From assembly GCA_001179505.1 (NCBI GenBank), contig CDMY01000821.1, forward strand, positions 114,546 to 178,545: 64,000 bases of DNA, written 5' to 3'. Below are positions 44,501-56,956 of this stretch, piece by piece (position 1 is the stretch's first letter; every line of letters begins with the position of its first letter). The position numbers were made by a program, and so were the translations under genes. Source of the DNA: Vitrella brassicaformis (taxonomy: Eukaryota > Sar > Vitrellaceae). Below the pieces are notes generated by a model. The model made no database searches. It was not told the origin of the DNA and was given only the letters and a program-made list of their open reading frames with translations.

Positions 44501-47500
44501 GCATGTGCGTACTTGGCCTTGAGGGTGTCGTATTCGATGGTCTTGCGGAGGTTGTCGCTCTTGGCTGCCTCCAACTCCACCGCACTGTTGCGCAGCTCAG
44601 ACAACTCCTCCTGGTGGTACTGCACACACACACACACACACAAGAAGACATCCATGATGCGTGCTGGATGCAGGCCGCCACACGCACACACCCGGAGGTC
44701 GCTCTCGGCCTGCGTGAGGTCGATCCTGAGCGGGAGACACGCAGAGCAGACCGAGAAACGAAACGAGTGAAAGAGAGACCGACCTATACAGGTATGTTTG
44801 CACCTGAGGCGCTGGTTTTCGTTGCGCAGCTGGTCCATCTCAGCAGCCTGAGTGAGTGGGGACGCTTGGTGACTTCAAAGCCCCTACACTCGTATCTACC
44901 ATCAGTGTCTCTCTCTGTACCTTCTGTCCGTCCCAAGCGGCTGTTTCGACCTCGAGCTCCAGCTGCGCGGCCCTCTGACGCAAACGCCGGTTGTCATCCT
45001 CCAACTCGTGACGCGCATGAGACTATCACACACACGCACACACACACACCCGAGTCATCCATGCGACCATTGATGTGCTGTGTGGTTGACCTCTTGTGCT
45101 TTGGCGTTGTCTCTTTCCTCCTCCATCTGTTTCCTGAGGGCCTCGAGTTGATATTGCATCCGGGCCCGCTCGGCCCTCTCGCTCTCCAACTCCTTCTGCA
45201 GACCCTCAGTCATCTGAATACATACATCAATGAGTAAATGAATGCTCATCGGGGAAATGAATCAATCGTTTCTGTCGTATGTTGCATGGTGGTGTGACCT
45301 GTAGCATCTGTTCCTTCTTCTGAGCCTCCTCAGCCACACGCCGGGCCGCCTCAGCCTCCTGTGTGGGGCAAATGGGAGGCAAAGTGAGATGTGGCCATAG
45401 GTGATTGACCGCACTCATTGCATTGACTGACCTCCTGCCGGATGCGATCCTCCTCCTGTTTCTTCCGGGCCTCCTCAGCACGCAGACGCAACTCCTCATT
45501 CTGAATGATGGGAACCATCCTCCATCCATCCGTGCAGGTGGTTGAGATTCACCCCGCCCCAACCTCTTTTTGTGTGATCTGGTGCTGCCGTCTCCGTTCG
45601 TCCTCCTGCCGCTTCCGCTCGATGTTCTCCCGGGCCCGCTTGCCCTTCAGACGGCCGATCTCCTTGCGGGTGAGGTGGCCACGCACGATCGACTGGCACT
45701 TGACAGCACTCGAGTGGAGCAACTGCAGCAGACAAAAAGGCAGACCGACAAGAGGCTTGTGCACCGGAGGGGGTTGTTTGGGATGTACCTTGAACCTGGC
45801 CCGTGCGGCGACGCTTCGAAAGACGCTCTGTATCTGGATGATGGCCTTCTCGCGCTTGCACTGCTGCACAAACTGCTGTCTGCACACGCAAGATCCACCA
45901 TGTCACGGCCACCTGGTGTGATTGTGAGTGCGTACCTTGCGATGACTGCGCGGAATGCTGCCTGAATGCGTTTGAGGCCGTCGAGTTTGCGTCGGTATGC
46001 CAGGCGGGCGGCGAAGCGGCGGTAGTTCTTCTGGATCGTGAGGACGTACTTGCGCGTGGCCGCCGACAGGGCCCGCTCCAACGCACTCTGCAACTCCTCC
46101 TTCATGAAGATCTGCCAGCACGTGCCCAACAAGAATGTATTGGGTGCGTGTCCTATTGCCTCATGTGTGCCGTTCGTTGTGTGAGATGTCTGACTGACCG
46201 ACCTTGGTTTGGCCCACTTGCCAGCAGAGGGGTGGGAGGTGGTATCCGGCCTGGTTGAGCTGCGCCTCGATGCTGGGGAGCATTTGGCGACAGCAGGCAG
46301 TGAAGTCGACGTTGTCGCGAGGGTTGTCGATCATGCCGGGGTCCAGTATCCTGATTGATGATGCATGGATGGAGGCAATGCAATGCACAGAGAGGCGTTT
46401 GTGGCTTGTGTTGTGTTGTGTTGTGTGACGGCTTACTTGAATCGTTGGTAGAACTCTTTGAAGTTGCGCCTGACTGGGTAGCCCGCCCGCCGAATGCGAA
46501 TCGCCTCCAACATGCCCGCGCAGTTCAACTGCCTGTAGACACAACGGACGTACACAACGCATACATACCCGAAAATGGCCATTGTTGTGGTGTGTGTGTC
46601 GTGTGACCTCCCGACCTGAGTGCGTCCTTCGAGTCGAATTGGTGTATGGCCTTCTCGCTGTTGGGTTTGATGCACCGCACGAAGGACGGATTGGTGTGCT
46701 TCAAGATGTCAACCAAACCCTGCAGCTGACGCCTGCACACACACACCGAGACACGCGCACATCCATTCGCGTGTCATGGCCTCCTGCTTCCCATTCCTCT
46801 GCACATGACCTACCTGAAGTTTTCGCCGACCGACATGGATCTCCCCCCTCCGGCGGCTTGCTCCTGTCTGGTTGGCGCCGCGCCCTTCTTGGGGGCACCA
46901 CGAGCAGGCACACGGATGATGGGCTCCTTGACCGTGAACAGCTGGCCACAAACCACACCCACAGAGTACAGATAGATACACATGGGATGTGGTGTGTTGG
47001 GGGGATGTGGTACTGGCTGACTGACCTCTGCGATGAGGGGTACGTTGGACGTGGCCAGCAGTGCGATGATGTCCTTGTCCAGCGGGTCCTTGTTTTTGTC
47101 TGTGAAACCGTCGACGGTGTACTCGACTCGGGCGGCGTAGTGGTTGACACGGAACTCGAGAGTCTTGCGCGGATCGGACTGGATGGACAAATCAATGCAA
47201 TGCACCAACCACAACAGCACAGCACAGCACAAGCCATGAGACAAGGGCGGGGGTCATTCATTGACCCAGGTACCTACTTACCTTATGGATGACTGTGGGG
47301 TATTCGTTGGCCGTATTTTGGTGTATCTTGTTGATGAGCGTGCGGTCGCTGCCCTGCGGCATCAGACACTCCGAGTCCAGAAGAGGGAACACACCCATCG
47401 GCCTGCATTGCATTGCATGATGCACACACAGCCACTCACTCACTCATGCGCATATGTGTGTATCCATCCTCCTTTCTTCCTTGTGTACCTTACTTACCTG

Positions 47501-48539
47501 CCCTCGAGTGCGTCTATGATGGGTTGGTTGTCCCGCCAGTCGATGTGCTTCCAATCCACACCCTCCGAAGTGTACTCCTCCTGATAGACGGACGACACAC
47601 AGATGAGATGCCTCTTGGGCGGTGTGGTGTGGTATGGTTGAGTGGGCATGTGAGTGAGTGAGTGAGTGGGTGACCTACCTGTTCAGATCTGAAGAGGTGT
47701 TGGTTGAAGTGCTGCTGGAGTTTCTCGTTTGCGAAGTTGATGCACAGCTGCTCGAAGGAGTTGACGTCAAACACCTCAAACCCGTAGATGTCCAACAAAC
47801 CGATCTTCAACGCACCGTCGTCACGGAAACCCCTACACACACACACACACACACACGTCCATCTCCCTCTCTCTCCCTCTCTCTCCCCCCCTCTGTGTCT
47901 GTGTCTGTGTGTGCCTGGAGATGGCCGTGTTGATGCGTTTGACGAGCCAATCGAACAGCCGCGAGTAGAGGGCCTTGACGAGCGAGTCCCGCGCATACTG
48001 CGCATCCTCAACCGTCCGAGCCATCAGTATGTCCTGCGGGCAGGCAGACCGACAGACAGACAACATACGGACGGCCGTGAAGGGAAGAGGTGGTTCTTCA
48101 CCCACCCACCTGTTTGGTCATGGGGTCCTTGATGGTCTTGGAGCGAAAGACACTGGCGATCGACTGCGCATCTGCAGACATATGTACACACATATACGGA
48201 CGCACGCATGCCTCTGTGTGTCTGTGTGTGTCTGTGTGTGTGTGTGGGGGGGCCTACCTAGTTGCAAGAGGCTCGCCGCCTTCTGGAGTACGTCAGTGTT
48301 GGTGACGTGTGCTCCCTCAGGCTGCGAGCTGCCGCCAGACTCAAACTCAACGTTACCCATGTGCAATATACCTATAACACACACACATCTCTCTCTCTCT
48401 CTCTCTCGCTCCTCTGTCTATGTGTGCTGAGTGACCGGCTACTGTCCTGAGTGCGTTGTATTTCTCGTCGGCAGTGAAGCTCAGCCCCTCCATGCACTCC
48501 ACCGTCTCGACAAACTCCAACACGTCATCCTTGCCTGCA

Positions 48540-48570
<31 letters not shown>

Positions 48571-50070
48571 GACTGTAGGATGCTGTCTCTCTCTCTCTGA
48601 GTCTCCCCTCCCATAGACACATACTTACCGGCCACATCGGTGCAGGTGGCTGTGTAAGCGAAGTGCTGCGGCCCCCCGACGGCCACGTGCGATGCGAACT
48701 GCGGCCAGTCGATTTGACACGCCGCCTGCAGCCGCTCGGCCAGGTCGGGGTAGGAGGGGTCGGTTGTGGCGATGGCGTCGAGCGTCTTGCACAGCTGGTA
48801 GAATATGTGGTAGTTGCGCTCGCTCTCCTGCTGCGTCACTATACTGACACACAGACACACACAGAGAGACAGAGAGAGGGAGGGAGGGGAGAGGTGTCAT
48901 GGGTGTGGTGTGCTATGGTCGACTGACCGTGATTTTTCGAGGAGGTAGTTGGAAATGCGCGCCGAGGTGAGTTTGCCGCCGTTGTCGAACTGTATCTCGA
49001 TGAACTTGCCGAACCGGCTGCTATTGTCGTTGCGGAGCGTCTTGGCGTTGCCAAACGCCTCCAGCACCGGATTAGATTGCAGCACCTGCAGGCACAACCA
49101 ACAGCCAACCGCCACACACAGAGGAGAGAAGACACCCATACCCACCCATACCCATCCATCCATCCACCCATCCATCCATCGACCCCTCGACCCACTTGCC
49201 TGTTGTTCGACGCTGTGTCCGTGTGGCATTCCCTCGAGTATGGCCGCGTCGCACTCATGGTCCAGGTCGCGCTGGATGTTGGCCAGATACCGCAGGATGA
49301 TCTTGGTGGCCTCCGTCTTGCCCGCCCCGCTCTCCCCGGAGATGATGATGCTCTGCGCCTTGCGATCGCGAAGCAACGTCTGGTAGGCCTGCTGCGCCAT
49401 CGAGTACAGGTGCGGGGGGAGGGAGGAGCCCGACAGGCTGCTACTGCTGGTGCTGCTGCCGGCGCCGCTGTTGTTGGCATTGCCGGCCGCTTTGCGATAT
49501 TTTTTGATGGCTTTCGAGTCGTAGAGTCCGGGGAGGTTTTGGTATGGGTTGACGGAAATGAGTATGGGCATGCCGATGGCGGTGTAGATCATGTCCTTGC
49601 CGTAGCGGACCCGGATGTTGTGCAGCAGGGCACCCTCGGTGAAGTCACCCAGGGAGAGCAGATCCTCCACGCCGGACAGACAGGAACGGTGCACCTGCAC
49701 ACACAACACCCAAACACACAACACACACACAGACACAGACACAGACGCAGAAAGAACCCCAGAATGAGAGATCAGCATGCATTAGCCATCCATCCATATG
49801 GGCGTGGTGCTGGCGTACCTGGCTGGACTTGCCGGGCGGCACAATGAATCTCTCGCCATCGTCAGTGACCACCACAAAGTTGCCCTCCTCACTGTCAAAA
49901 GACCACACAGATCACACGCATCAGCATCGCCATGCATCAGGGACGTCCTGCGTTGCTGCCTGGTGCCCTTACTTGACGGAAATGACCCTCCCCGGCACCC
50001 ATGCGTCGTGCGGGTGCTCCACCCACACTTGGGAGCCCGCAGAGAACGGAGAGGTACTTGGATCCGTCAT
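41576..50070 (-). CDS. Myosin heavy chain with IQ motifs and long coiled-coil tail
   Basis: Actin-based motor from ATG 50070-50068. An N-terminal SH3-like part ([40 protein letters not shown]) precedes the motor. Motor landmarks: [12 protein letters not shown]-loop [12 protein letters not shown] (about 49.3 kb), switch [11 protein letters not shown] (about 49.0 kb), switch [11 protein letters not shown] (about 47.8 kb), [20 protein letters not shown] (about 47.1 kb), actin-binding region ending [11 protein letters not shown] (about 46.68 kb) and the converter-side [14 protein letters not shown]. An insert of Gly/Ser (about 49.45 kb) lies in the 25-kDa domain. The neck has several IQ motifs ([58 protein letters not shown]) at 45.6-46.1 kb. 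From 45.5 to 41.9 kb, many exons encode heptad coiled coil, and the end is Gln/Pro/Gly-rich (HEGPYR-stop). No dilute, MyTH4 or FERM domain is seen. Myosin class is not assigned. Confidence 0.88.
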
Positions 50071-50315
50071 GGTCTACTGCTCTGACGCCACGCAGCCACG
50101 ATTCCAACGTCACGTCAACGGCTGACGGTCACTCTGTTTCGCGCCGCCGAAAGCACGACAGTCGCCGCACAGGTCAACCACACACACACACACACACACA
50201 CACACGAGAGTACTGCAGCCATCACTCTCTCCCTGGTTGTCTGTGTGTGTGCTTGGTGCAGACGCCATTACTCAACAGATTGAATGCATCGGCTGATGAA
50301 TCATGATTGAGTGAG
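50071..50315. promoter_or_regulatory. Divergent promoter of myosin and MGQKCSS gene
   Basis: A 245-bp gap with a (CA)n tract at about 50180-50203 and no AGCTCGCA-type motif. Confidence 0.35.
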
Positions 50316-53300
50316 ATGGGCCAGAAGTGCAGCAGCCTGTGCGAGATCAACCTGTGCCTTGCCCGCCCGCCAGACGACTTCCCGGAGCTCCTCAACCCCT
50401 TGTCGGGCCACCTCACCCTCAGCTACAACTTCAAGCACGACGGCAGGGCACCGTTCAAGGGCGGCAAGCAGACCATCTCTCCGCAGGGCCTCCAGATTCC
50501 ATGCGCGCACTCACACGCAGACCCCGATGAGGGATCCATGTGAGCTGAAGACTGACTTGAAGATGAATCCACAATAAATAGAGTGGAGATCCATTAAATC
50601 AATGCCTTTAGCCTTGTTTGGTGTTCGTGCGTGTGTGTGGTATGTGTGCATGCAGCATCTATCACGCTAAGGACTACTCCCGGCCGGCCCAAACGTCCCT
50701 GACCGTCGCAGGCCGAGTGTGTGTGAGCCTCCCCAAGCACCCGCCCCACCCCTCCCTCCCACCGCCTGGCGTGTGCGTCTTTGCCGTCAACTTCAGAGGC
50801 GCATCTCCCGCCACGCACACACAGACACAGACACAGACACAGACGGCGTCCATCGACCACCACCCAGACAAGGGCACCAGCAACGGGTCTGGATGTGGGT
50901 GGCGAAGTGGGCTGTACCTGTCGTTCTACGCCTGTGTGGAGGGGCGGGGGCGGTACTACCTGGTGCCGCAGCTGTCTGTTTTGACGGATGGGTGTGAGGA
51001 GGTGCCAATGGACGAGGAGGGGGACGGAGGGGCACTGGGGCCGCTCACTGGCACAGACGTGGTGGTCGATTTCGTCCTGGCCGACCACAGAGGTCAGGAG
51101 GCGATGACATACGATGGATGGATGGATGGAAGAGTGATTGATTGACTGATGGGTGTGTTGTTGTGGATTGGATGGGGTGCAGGTCGTGATGTGTATGCGG
51201 ATGTGATAGCGCGGTCGTCTGGGGCCACCCGCCGGCCTCTGCGCGTGCAGCTCCTGTCGGAGGTGGCCTTCAACAACTGGCGGCAGCCCGCAACACTCAC
51301 ACTGGGGTACTCTCAACACTCACTGCTCGGACGGTACACACACGCACACACACACCATTGATTGACAAAACAGTACACATGACTGACGGTGGGGTGTCCG
51401 TTCTGTGTCACGATACATACGAGTGCAGGGATACGTCAGTGCATCTGCAGGCTCTCTATGTGTCCGAGTGTGCTTCGCCGCACGGTGGTCTGTCTGTCCC
51501 CTACAACATCGCAGCCACGGCGCCTGCCGCCCTGAGATATATGGCCAGAAACCCACACACGGGCGCCTACCACACCGTGAGTGAAGCGGACAAGACCCAC
51601 ACACGCACGAGTGGATGTATGGGTGTGGGTGTGTTGTGGCGTGTGTGCCCAGGGGGAGCAGCGTGTGTTGTTCAAGGGCCATGTGGCGTGGGAGGCCGCC
51701 ATGGCCGTCAAAGACAACCTCACCGCACTCCAGGCACGTAACACACCATCTGTCAATCCATCCATCCATCCATGTGTGTGTGTGTGTTTCGCAGAGGACC
51801 AAGAGCATGCCCCCGACTTCCATCTTCACGTGTGAGCCGTCCCCCTCCCAGCTGCCCCACCATCTGCAGGAGAAGGCCGACATCTCATCCGTGTGGTTCG
51901 CGCACGTCGAAATAAATTTGCTTACACACCCAGGCACACCAGAGGTCAGCAACTGATGGATGGATGGATGGATGGGTGGGTCGACTGACGGCATGAATCG
52001 CACTTCACTTTTTCTGTTGCCCCCCCAGGGGTGTTTGTATTTGACGCGGCGCTCGTTGCCCCATGAGCGTGTGTATATGGCGTGTTACATGACGCTGGCT
52101 GAGGCGGTGTGCACGTCGGTGGTGTGGCGGTTCACGTGTGTGGAGGAGGACCGGTCTATGATCACCAGCCAAAACAGAGAGTACTTCAACCAACGGTGAG
52201 CCGACAAATGCATTCTATGTCTCTTTCTGTGTGTGTGTGTGTGTGTGTGTGCAGCGACCGGCCTTTGTTGATGCGTGGTGTGGTGTTGGGTTTGGACACC
52301 GTCCACGACACGAGCACCATCATCCGAGCCGCCATATCGCACAAGAACGAGGTCATCATCACCGCCACACATGTGTGTGTATGTGCGTGTGCGTGTGTGT
52401 TGGTTGTGTTGTGTTCAGTACCTGAGTGAGCAGTTGTTGTGTGAGCTGCCCGTGTCTGAGTGGGGGACCACCCAGGTGTACCAGGAGGTCTACGACTCAG
52501 GCACACACATCATCTACAGGTCAGTCAGGTCAACACACACCTGTTCGCTCCACTCGCCTCGCCCATCCACCCATCCATCCACTCATGTGTATGTCATTCA
52601 TTGTGTGTGTCTCGTGTCGTGCAGGGTGACGGTTGAGTATGGCCGTGGTGTTGTTGGTCGGCAGCAGGCGGTCCTCAAGGCCGAAATGCCGCACGACGTG
52701 CTCGTCCAGCCGCCCAGAGAGGAGTGGGGCGCACAAGACATTCAGGCAACCCTTGACACCACCCTTACACACACAGGGGACACATCCCTGCACCTCCTGT
52801 CTGTGTCAGCTGGACGGCCTCCCCTTAGTGCACAGCGCCAAGAGGATGGCGCATCACATCCACTCGGTGGCCCTCTTCGCACGGCCGTCGCATCCGGCAC
52901 TGATTGAGCACCACCACCAGCAGCAGCAGATGTGCAGCGAAGGTGACGACGGTGGCAGCAGGACGCCAGACAGGCTCCTGGGCGCTCCTGCTGCTGCTGC
53001 TGCTGGTGGCTTGCCCTTCCACACACCTATGTGTAAGCACTCACACACATATCTGCCCACGGGTCCACTGACGCGGTCTGGCAAAGCAATGTGGGTGTGG
53101 ATGGTGTGGATGGTTGATGCGATGCAGCGTACGATGGGTGCAACACGAGCAGTTTCCAGTCGCCCCTCACCGACCCAAACCCCGGCTTCCAGGTGACTGA
53201 CAGGACCTCGCTGACCCACCAGCAGCCACACGCACACATATACATGCTGCGCATCAATCCTTCCGTTCATGTCTGTGTGTGTGTGTGTGTCAGTCTCCGT

Positions 53301-53877
53301 TGGTGCAGGTGGACGAGGACGGGCGGCACGACGACGACGTCTTCACACCGGTGGGTGGGCGACCTCACTCACGGCCGGGAGGGAGGGAGGATGTTGTCTG
53401 TCTGTTTCTCTGCTGACGGTGTCTGTGTGTATGCGGAACACACACATGAATCAATCAATCCATCAGGCTGATGGTGCCGATGAGGAGGGCAGAGGCGCGG
53501 GAATACACGTGGGCCCAACAGAGGACAGCGGCGATGACTATGAGGTACTTACACCAAAACGTACATCTCCTACATGTCTGTTTGTGTGTGTGTGTGTGTG
53601 TGTCAACCAATCCACCAACCAGCCCATCAGCCCCCTTGTGACGGCTATACGGACGGCACAAGACAACACCGTCACCGACACCGTAAGCTGATTGAAGCAC
53701 ACACGAATCCTGCCTGTTGAGTGGATGCCGTGTGCCCTGTCTGTCTGCCCTTTGCAGCTTCCCTTGTGGCAGGAGCGTTCCCCCGCCGATTGCTGTCTGC
53801 TGGCGGTGCTGCCGGTGGCGCCATTCGACGAGCCGGCAGTGGCGCCGCTGCACGGCGACCAGCAAATGCGCAAGTGA
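50316..53877 (+). CDS. Large unknown protein with N-myristoylation signal
   Basis: ATG 50316-50318 opens MGQKCSSLCE: Gly2, Ser6/Ser7 and Cys5 fit an N-myristoylation plus palmitoylation site, so membrane attachment is likely. About 13 exons follow with no recognised domain: LCLARPPDDFPELLNPLSGH, SGLYLSFYACVEGRGRYYLV, DVYADVIARSSGATRRPLRV, LLSEVAFNNWRQPATLTLGY, LQALYVSECASPHGG, ERVYMACYMTLAEAVCTSVV and ELPVSEWGTTQVYQEVYDSG. Beta-rich, hydrophobic alternation suggests one or more C2-like or jelly-roll-like domains, but this is only an impression. Two regions around 52.75-53.05 kb could be read in competing frames (Gln/Ala-rich repeats), so the exon joins there are uncertain. Acidic 3' exons (VDEDGRHDDDVFTP; DEEGRGAGIHVGPTEDSGDD) lead to LLAVLPVAPFDEP and the stop at 53875-53877. 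Several introns end in (TG)nCAG. Confidence 0.55.
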
Positions 53878-54723
53878 CTGACCAACTCTTATGTGTGTAC
53901 ATTAATTATGTGTGAATGAGGCTGCTGGCCGTGAATATGTGTCTGTGTGTGAGGGGGTGGGTGGGTGGGTGGGTGGTGGGCTGTGTATAGGTTCATGGAT
54001 GGATGGATGGATGAATGTGTGGACGAGATGGTGTGTATGCGTGGTGCGTTGATGAATCAATCCTCAGTCTCCGTAGATGTATGCAAGAAGTCAGCACCCC
54101 TTTTTTCTCTCACAAAGCACTAACTCTGACAGTGTATGTGTGCAAGGGTTCCCCCGGTGAGCGCCAGCCACGGTACCGCCTCTGCTGATGAGATGGATCA
54201 CAGCAGAGGAGCTACGTCAGCCGGCACACAGGGAAGGAACACCCACACGCACGCTGTACGTCCACACACTCACGCAGCCAACCAGTCATTGCAGACAGAC
54301 AGTTTATGAGCATCCATCCATCAGTTGCGCCGGCGCGGGTCTCTCATGTCTCTCATGGGCCCAATTGCTGCGGCTCCAGGAAGAGTGTGTGAGAAAGGTG
54401 GGCGAGGGGGTGGTCCCCCGCTGCCTTTCTCACGCACACCTCCTGGAGGCACTCCAGAATCGGCACCACGCATGGCCGCCCGACCGGCCGACAGCGAATC
54501 ATTGGGGGCTCAGTAGTTCCACCCATACGTACAAAAGCTCCCGTCACTCAGTGGAAAAGAATACCCTTCATGGTCGACTCGATATGAGGCAGACAGACAC
54601 AGGCAGGCAGGCAGACAGACACAGGCAGGCAGGCAGACAGTCACAGGCAAGTGCCCTATGCATCCGCCACTGTACAGTGCACAGTGCACACACACCGCTG
54701 CGTCCGTTCGGGTGTCTGTCGCG
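53878..54723. other. Convergent intergenic region
   Basis: It holds GGGT and GGAT tetranucleotide runs (about 53955-54012) and a CAGG/CAGA repeat near 54600. Short open frames on both strands are not supported as genes. Confidence 0.45.
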
Positions 54724-55838
54724 TCACTCGTTCATGTCGGCCGCCCGTCGCCTCTGGTACTCTGCAGACGTGACCAGGTGCCGAGTCGCACGCTGCACAC
54801 AAAGCACCAACCATGCAGACATTCAACCTTGTGTGTACGGAGGAATGAATGCAAACATTCGGCGACCTGGGATGCTTTGATGATGGCCACCCAGCCTTCG
54901 CCCTCTTGCTGACGGACATACACACGCACACACAGACACGTACACATGGAGGGATGCATGCATGCAGCCACGCGTGTGTCTGTCTGAATTAATCTTCAGA
55001 TGGTGTGGTGTGTGCCGCTGACCCTTTCGTCCCACAGCAGCAGGGGGTTGTCGACAAGCCGCTCGTTGACCTCCACCAAATCGCCTGCACCCACCACAAC
55101 CAAGACAGCACATCACATCACGACACGCAGGATGGGAGCCATTGAGAGCATTCACACGTGTGCCAGTAGAGTGCCCACCGTTGACACATGCGCGGATGTC
55201 ATAGGACAGGACGTGTCGGGTGCCATCAGCATCAGAAGGCGAGTCGACTTCACACACACAGATTGTCGTCTCGGGCTTCAGAGAAAGACTCCCGCCTGCA
55301 CGCAGACAGACCAGGTCCGACAAGCCACGCATCCACACATCCTCTTGCGGCCGTCTGCTGTGTGTGTGCGTACGTTTGCGTTTGCCCGACACTTGTGACG
55401 CCAGCGCCTCCTCGGTGAAGCGAAGCCGAAGCTGCCCCCCACCTGGCGGCGGCTGAGCGGCCACGAGAGGATGGGAGGGCGCCAGGCCGACCACCAACAG
55501 GCTGCATGCAATGCAATTCAGTCACAAGTGTTAATGCGGGAGAACCACGCCGGCGTCTGTGTCCGTGGCTGTGTGTGGTTGGCTCACTCACTGGTTGACG
55601 TGTTGGAGGACATAGTGGTCCTCTCCGGGGCATCCCGCCGCGTCCAGGCAGTACAGCCGAGTGAAATAACGCTGCATCCACGCCACGCAACACACGCAAT
55701 CCGCAAACCAAACCCGTTCATCGTTCCCTATCGTTCCCTGATGTGATGCTCCCTCACCTGGACAAACGGCGGGAACAGCTGTCGGAAGCCCAGCGATGAC
55801 CTGCCTTTCTCCCCATGTGGTGGGGCATCTCCGTCCAT
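54724..55838 (-). CDS. ABITRAM: ABITRAM / FAM206 (Simiate) family protein
   Basis: Small conserved eukaryotic protein; the animal member is reported to bind actin and act in nuclear speckles. ATG 55838-55836 gives MDGDAPPHGEKGRSSLGFRQ, then exon 2 RYFTRLYCLDAAGCPGEDHY with VLQHVNQ, matching the family's RYFTRWY...EDHCILQH start. Next exons read LLVVGLAPSHPLVAA, LRFTEEALASQVSGKRKR (family: VSGKxKRG), AGGSLSLKPETTICVCEV, TRHVLSYDIRACVNG, GDLVEVNERLVDNPLLLWDE (family: G.L.EVN) and QQEGEGWVAIIKASQ. The end AEYQRRRAADMNE-stop (TGA 54726-54724) matches the QYEEVMxKR C-terminus. Six exons with introns of 70-160 bp. All major family blocks appear in order, so identity is good despite low overall similarity. 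Confidence 0.82.
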
Positions 55839-55854
55839 TTTGGTTCCGGCGCCT

Positions 55855-56168
55855 TCAAATGCTCATCTGCTGCTCATATGCCACCCGATCTTCTTCATCT
55901 TCTTCCAGGGCAGGGTTGTCATCCTCAGCGAGCTTAGCTTCTTGGGACGCCCGTAAAACACGCGGGATTGGGCGTCTCTCAAAGAGCAAACGCACTGGAT
56001 TGAGAGCATTCTGTGGTTCAGAGGTCAGCAAAGACCTCGATTTGCTGAATGCTATCGCGTCAGATCTTCCCTGTGTGTGTTTGTCCCTCGGTCGGTCAGC
56101 AGGGAGAAGACCGTGTTGAAGGCTGGTGATTGATTCCTGACTGAGCAAGGACAAGCAGCAAGAAGCAT
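55855..56168 (-). CDS. Small two-exon hypothetical protein (about 70 residues)
   Basis: Proposed exon 1 from ATG 56168-56166 (MLLAACPCSVRNQSPAFNT), intron of about 100 bp, then exon 2 NALNPVRLLFERRPIPRVLR continuing EAKLAEDDNPALEEDEEDRV and ending QQMSI at 55855-55857. Exon 2 looks like real charged helical protein and has a clean acceptor (GAACCACAG). The N-terminus is free of acidic residues, which could suit organelle import. No family recognised. Its start is 13 bp from the divergent gene at 56182, and its stop is 16 bp from the ABITRAM start. Confidence 0.45.
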
Positions 56169-56181
56169 CGACGAAGACAGG

Positions 56182-56956
56182 ATGTACTACGACCCGAGCT
56201 ACTCGCAGTCCATCCACGCGATGAACCGCGCCGTGTATGGAGGAGGACCTGCGTCGCAGCCACCACCCGCCGTGTTGCTCACACCGGTATGTACGGTATG
56301 TGAGGGTAAAGCAGCTGGCGGGTGTGAAGGGATACATCTCCAGTCGCGTGTGTGTGTGGTCATTCTCAGCAGGTGCCGACGACCGTGCCTGTGTATGGTC
56401 CGGCGTACGCATACCCCACGGGCGGCGTGCCGAGTATCCACCACCAGGTGACTCGACTACAGGCACACAGACACACACACACACTCAGACACACAGACAC
56501 ACAGCCAGCCATTCGTGTCATGAAGTAATCTGGCGCTCTGCTGTGTGTCGGGTCGGATCTGTGTGTGTCAGAATTACGTCGTGGCGACTCACCAGATGGT
56601 CCCGCCCATGCACGAGTACCGACCCACACCCGTGGTATGTAGCCATCCACCCACCTGCACAACCACAACACAACACAATACACGTGCTGACAGACGACAC
56701 CCAGACAGACAGAGGTGTGTGTGTGTGTGTGTGTCTGCAGACCCACCCGATGGTAGTGCCGGTGGCAGGGAGCGTTCCACACATGAACTACGTCCTCACC
56801 ACGACTCCCAACCCGCCGCTGCTGGCACCGATGCCGCTCTACGGTGCGCCGGTGGGGGTGCCGCTCCCACACACACCCGTGGAGGGCGCCTCCAAGGCCG
56901 GCAGCGCACACGAGGAGCCACAGCACAGCGCATCCAAGGACGAGACCGACAAGTGA
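56182..56956 (+). CDS. Small Pro/Tyr/Val-rich low-complexity protein
   Basis: Four or five exons from ATG 56182-56184 (MYYDPSYSQSIHAMNRAVYG). Exons read VPTTVPVYGPAYAYPTGGVP, NYVVATHQMVPPMHEYRPTP, THPMVVPVAGSVPHMNYVLT and APMPLYGAPVGVPLPHTPVE. The end, EEPQHSASKDETDK, is charged and stops at 56954-56956. The composition resembles RNA-binding-protein tails or cytoskeletal low-complexity proteins; there is no folded domain. Each intron ends in a TG- or CA-rich tract. Confidence 0.55.
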
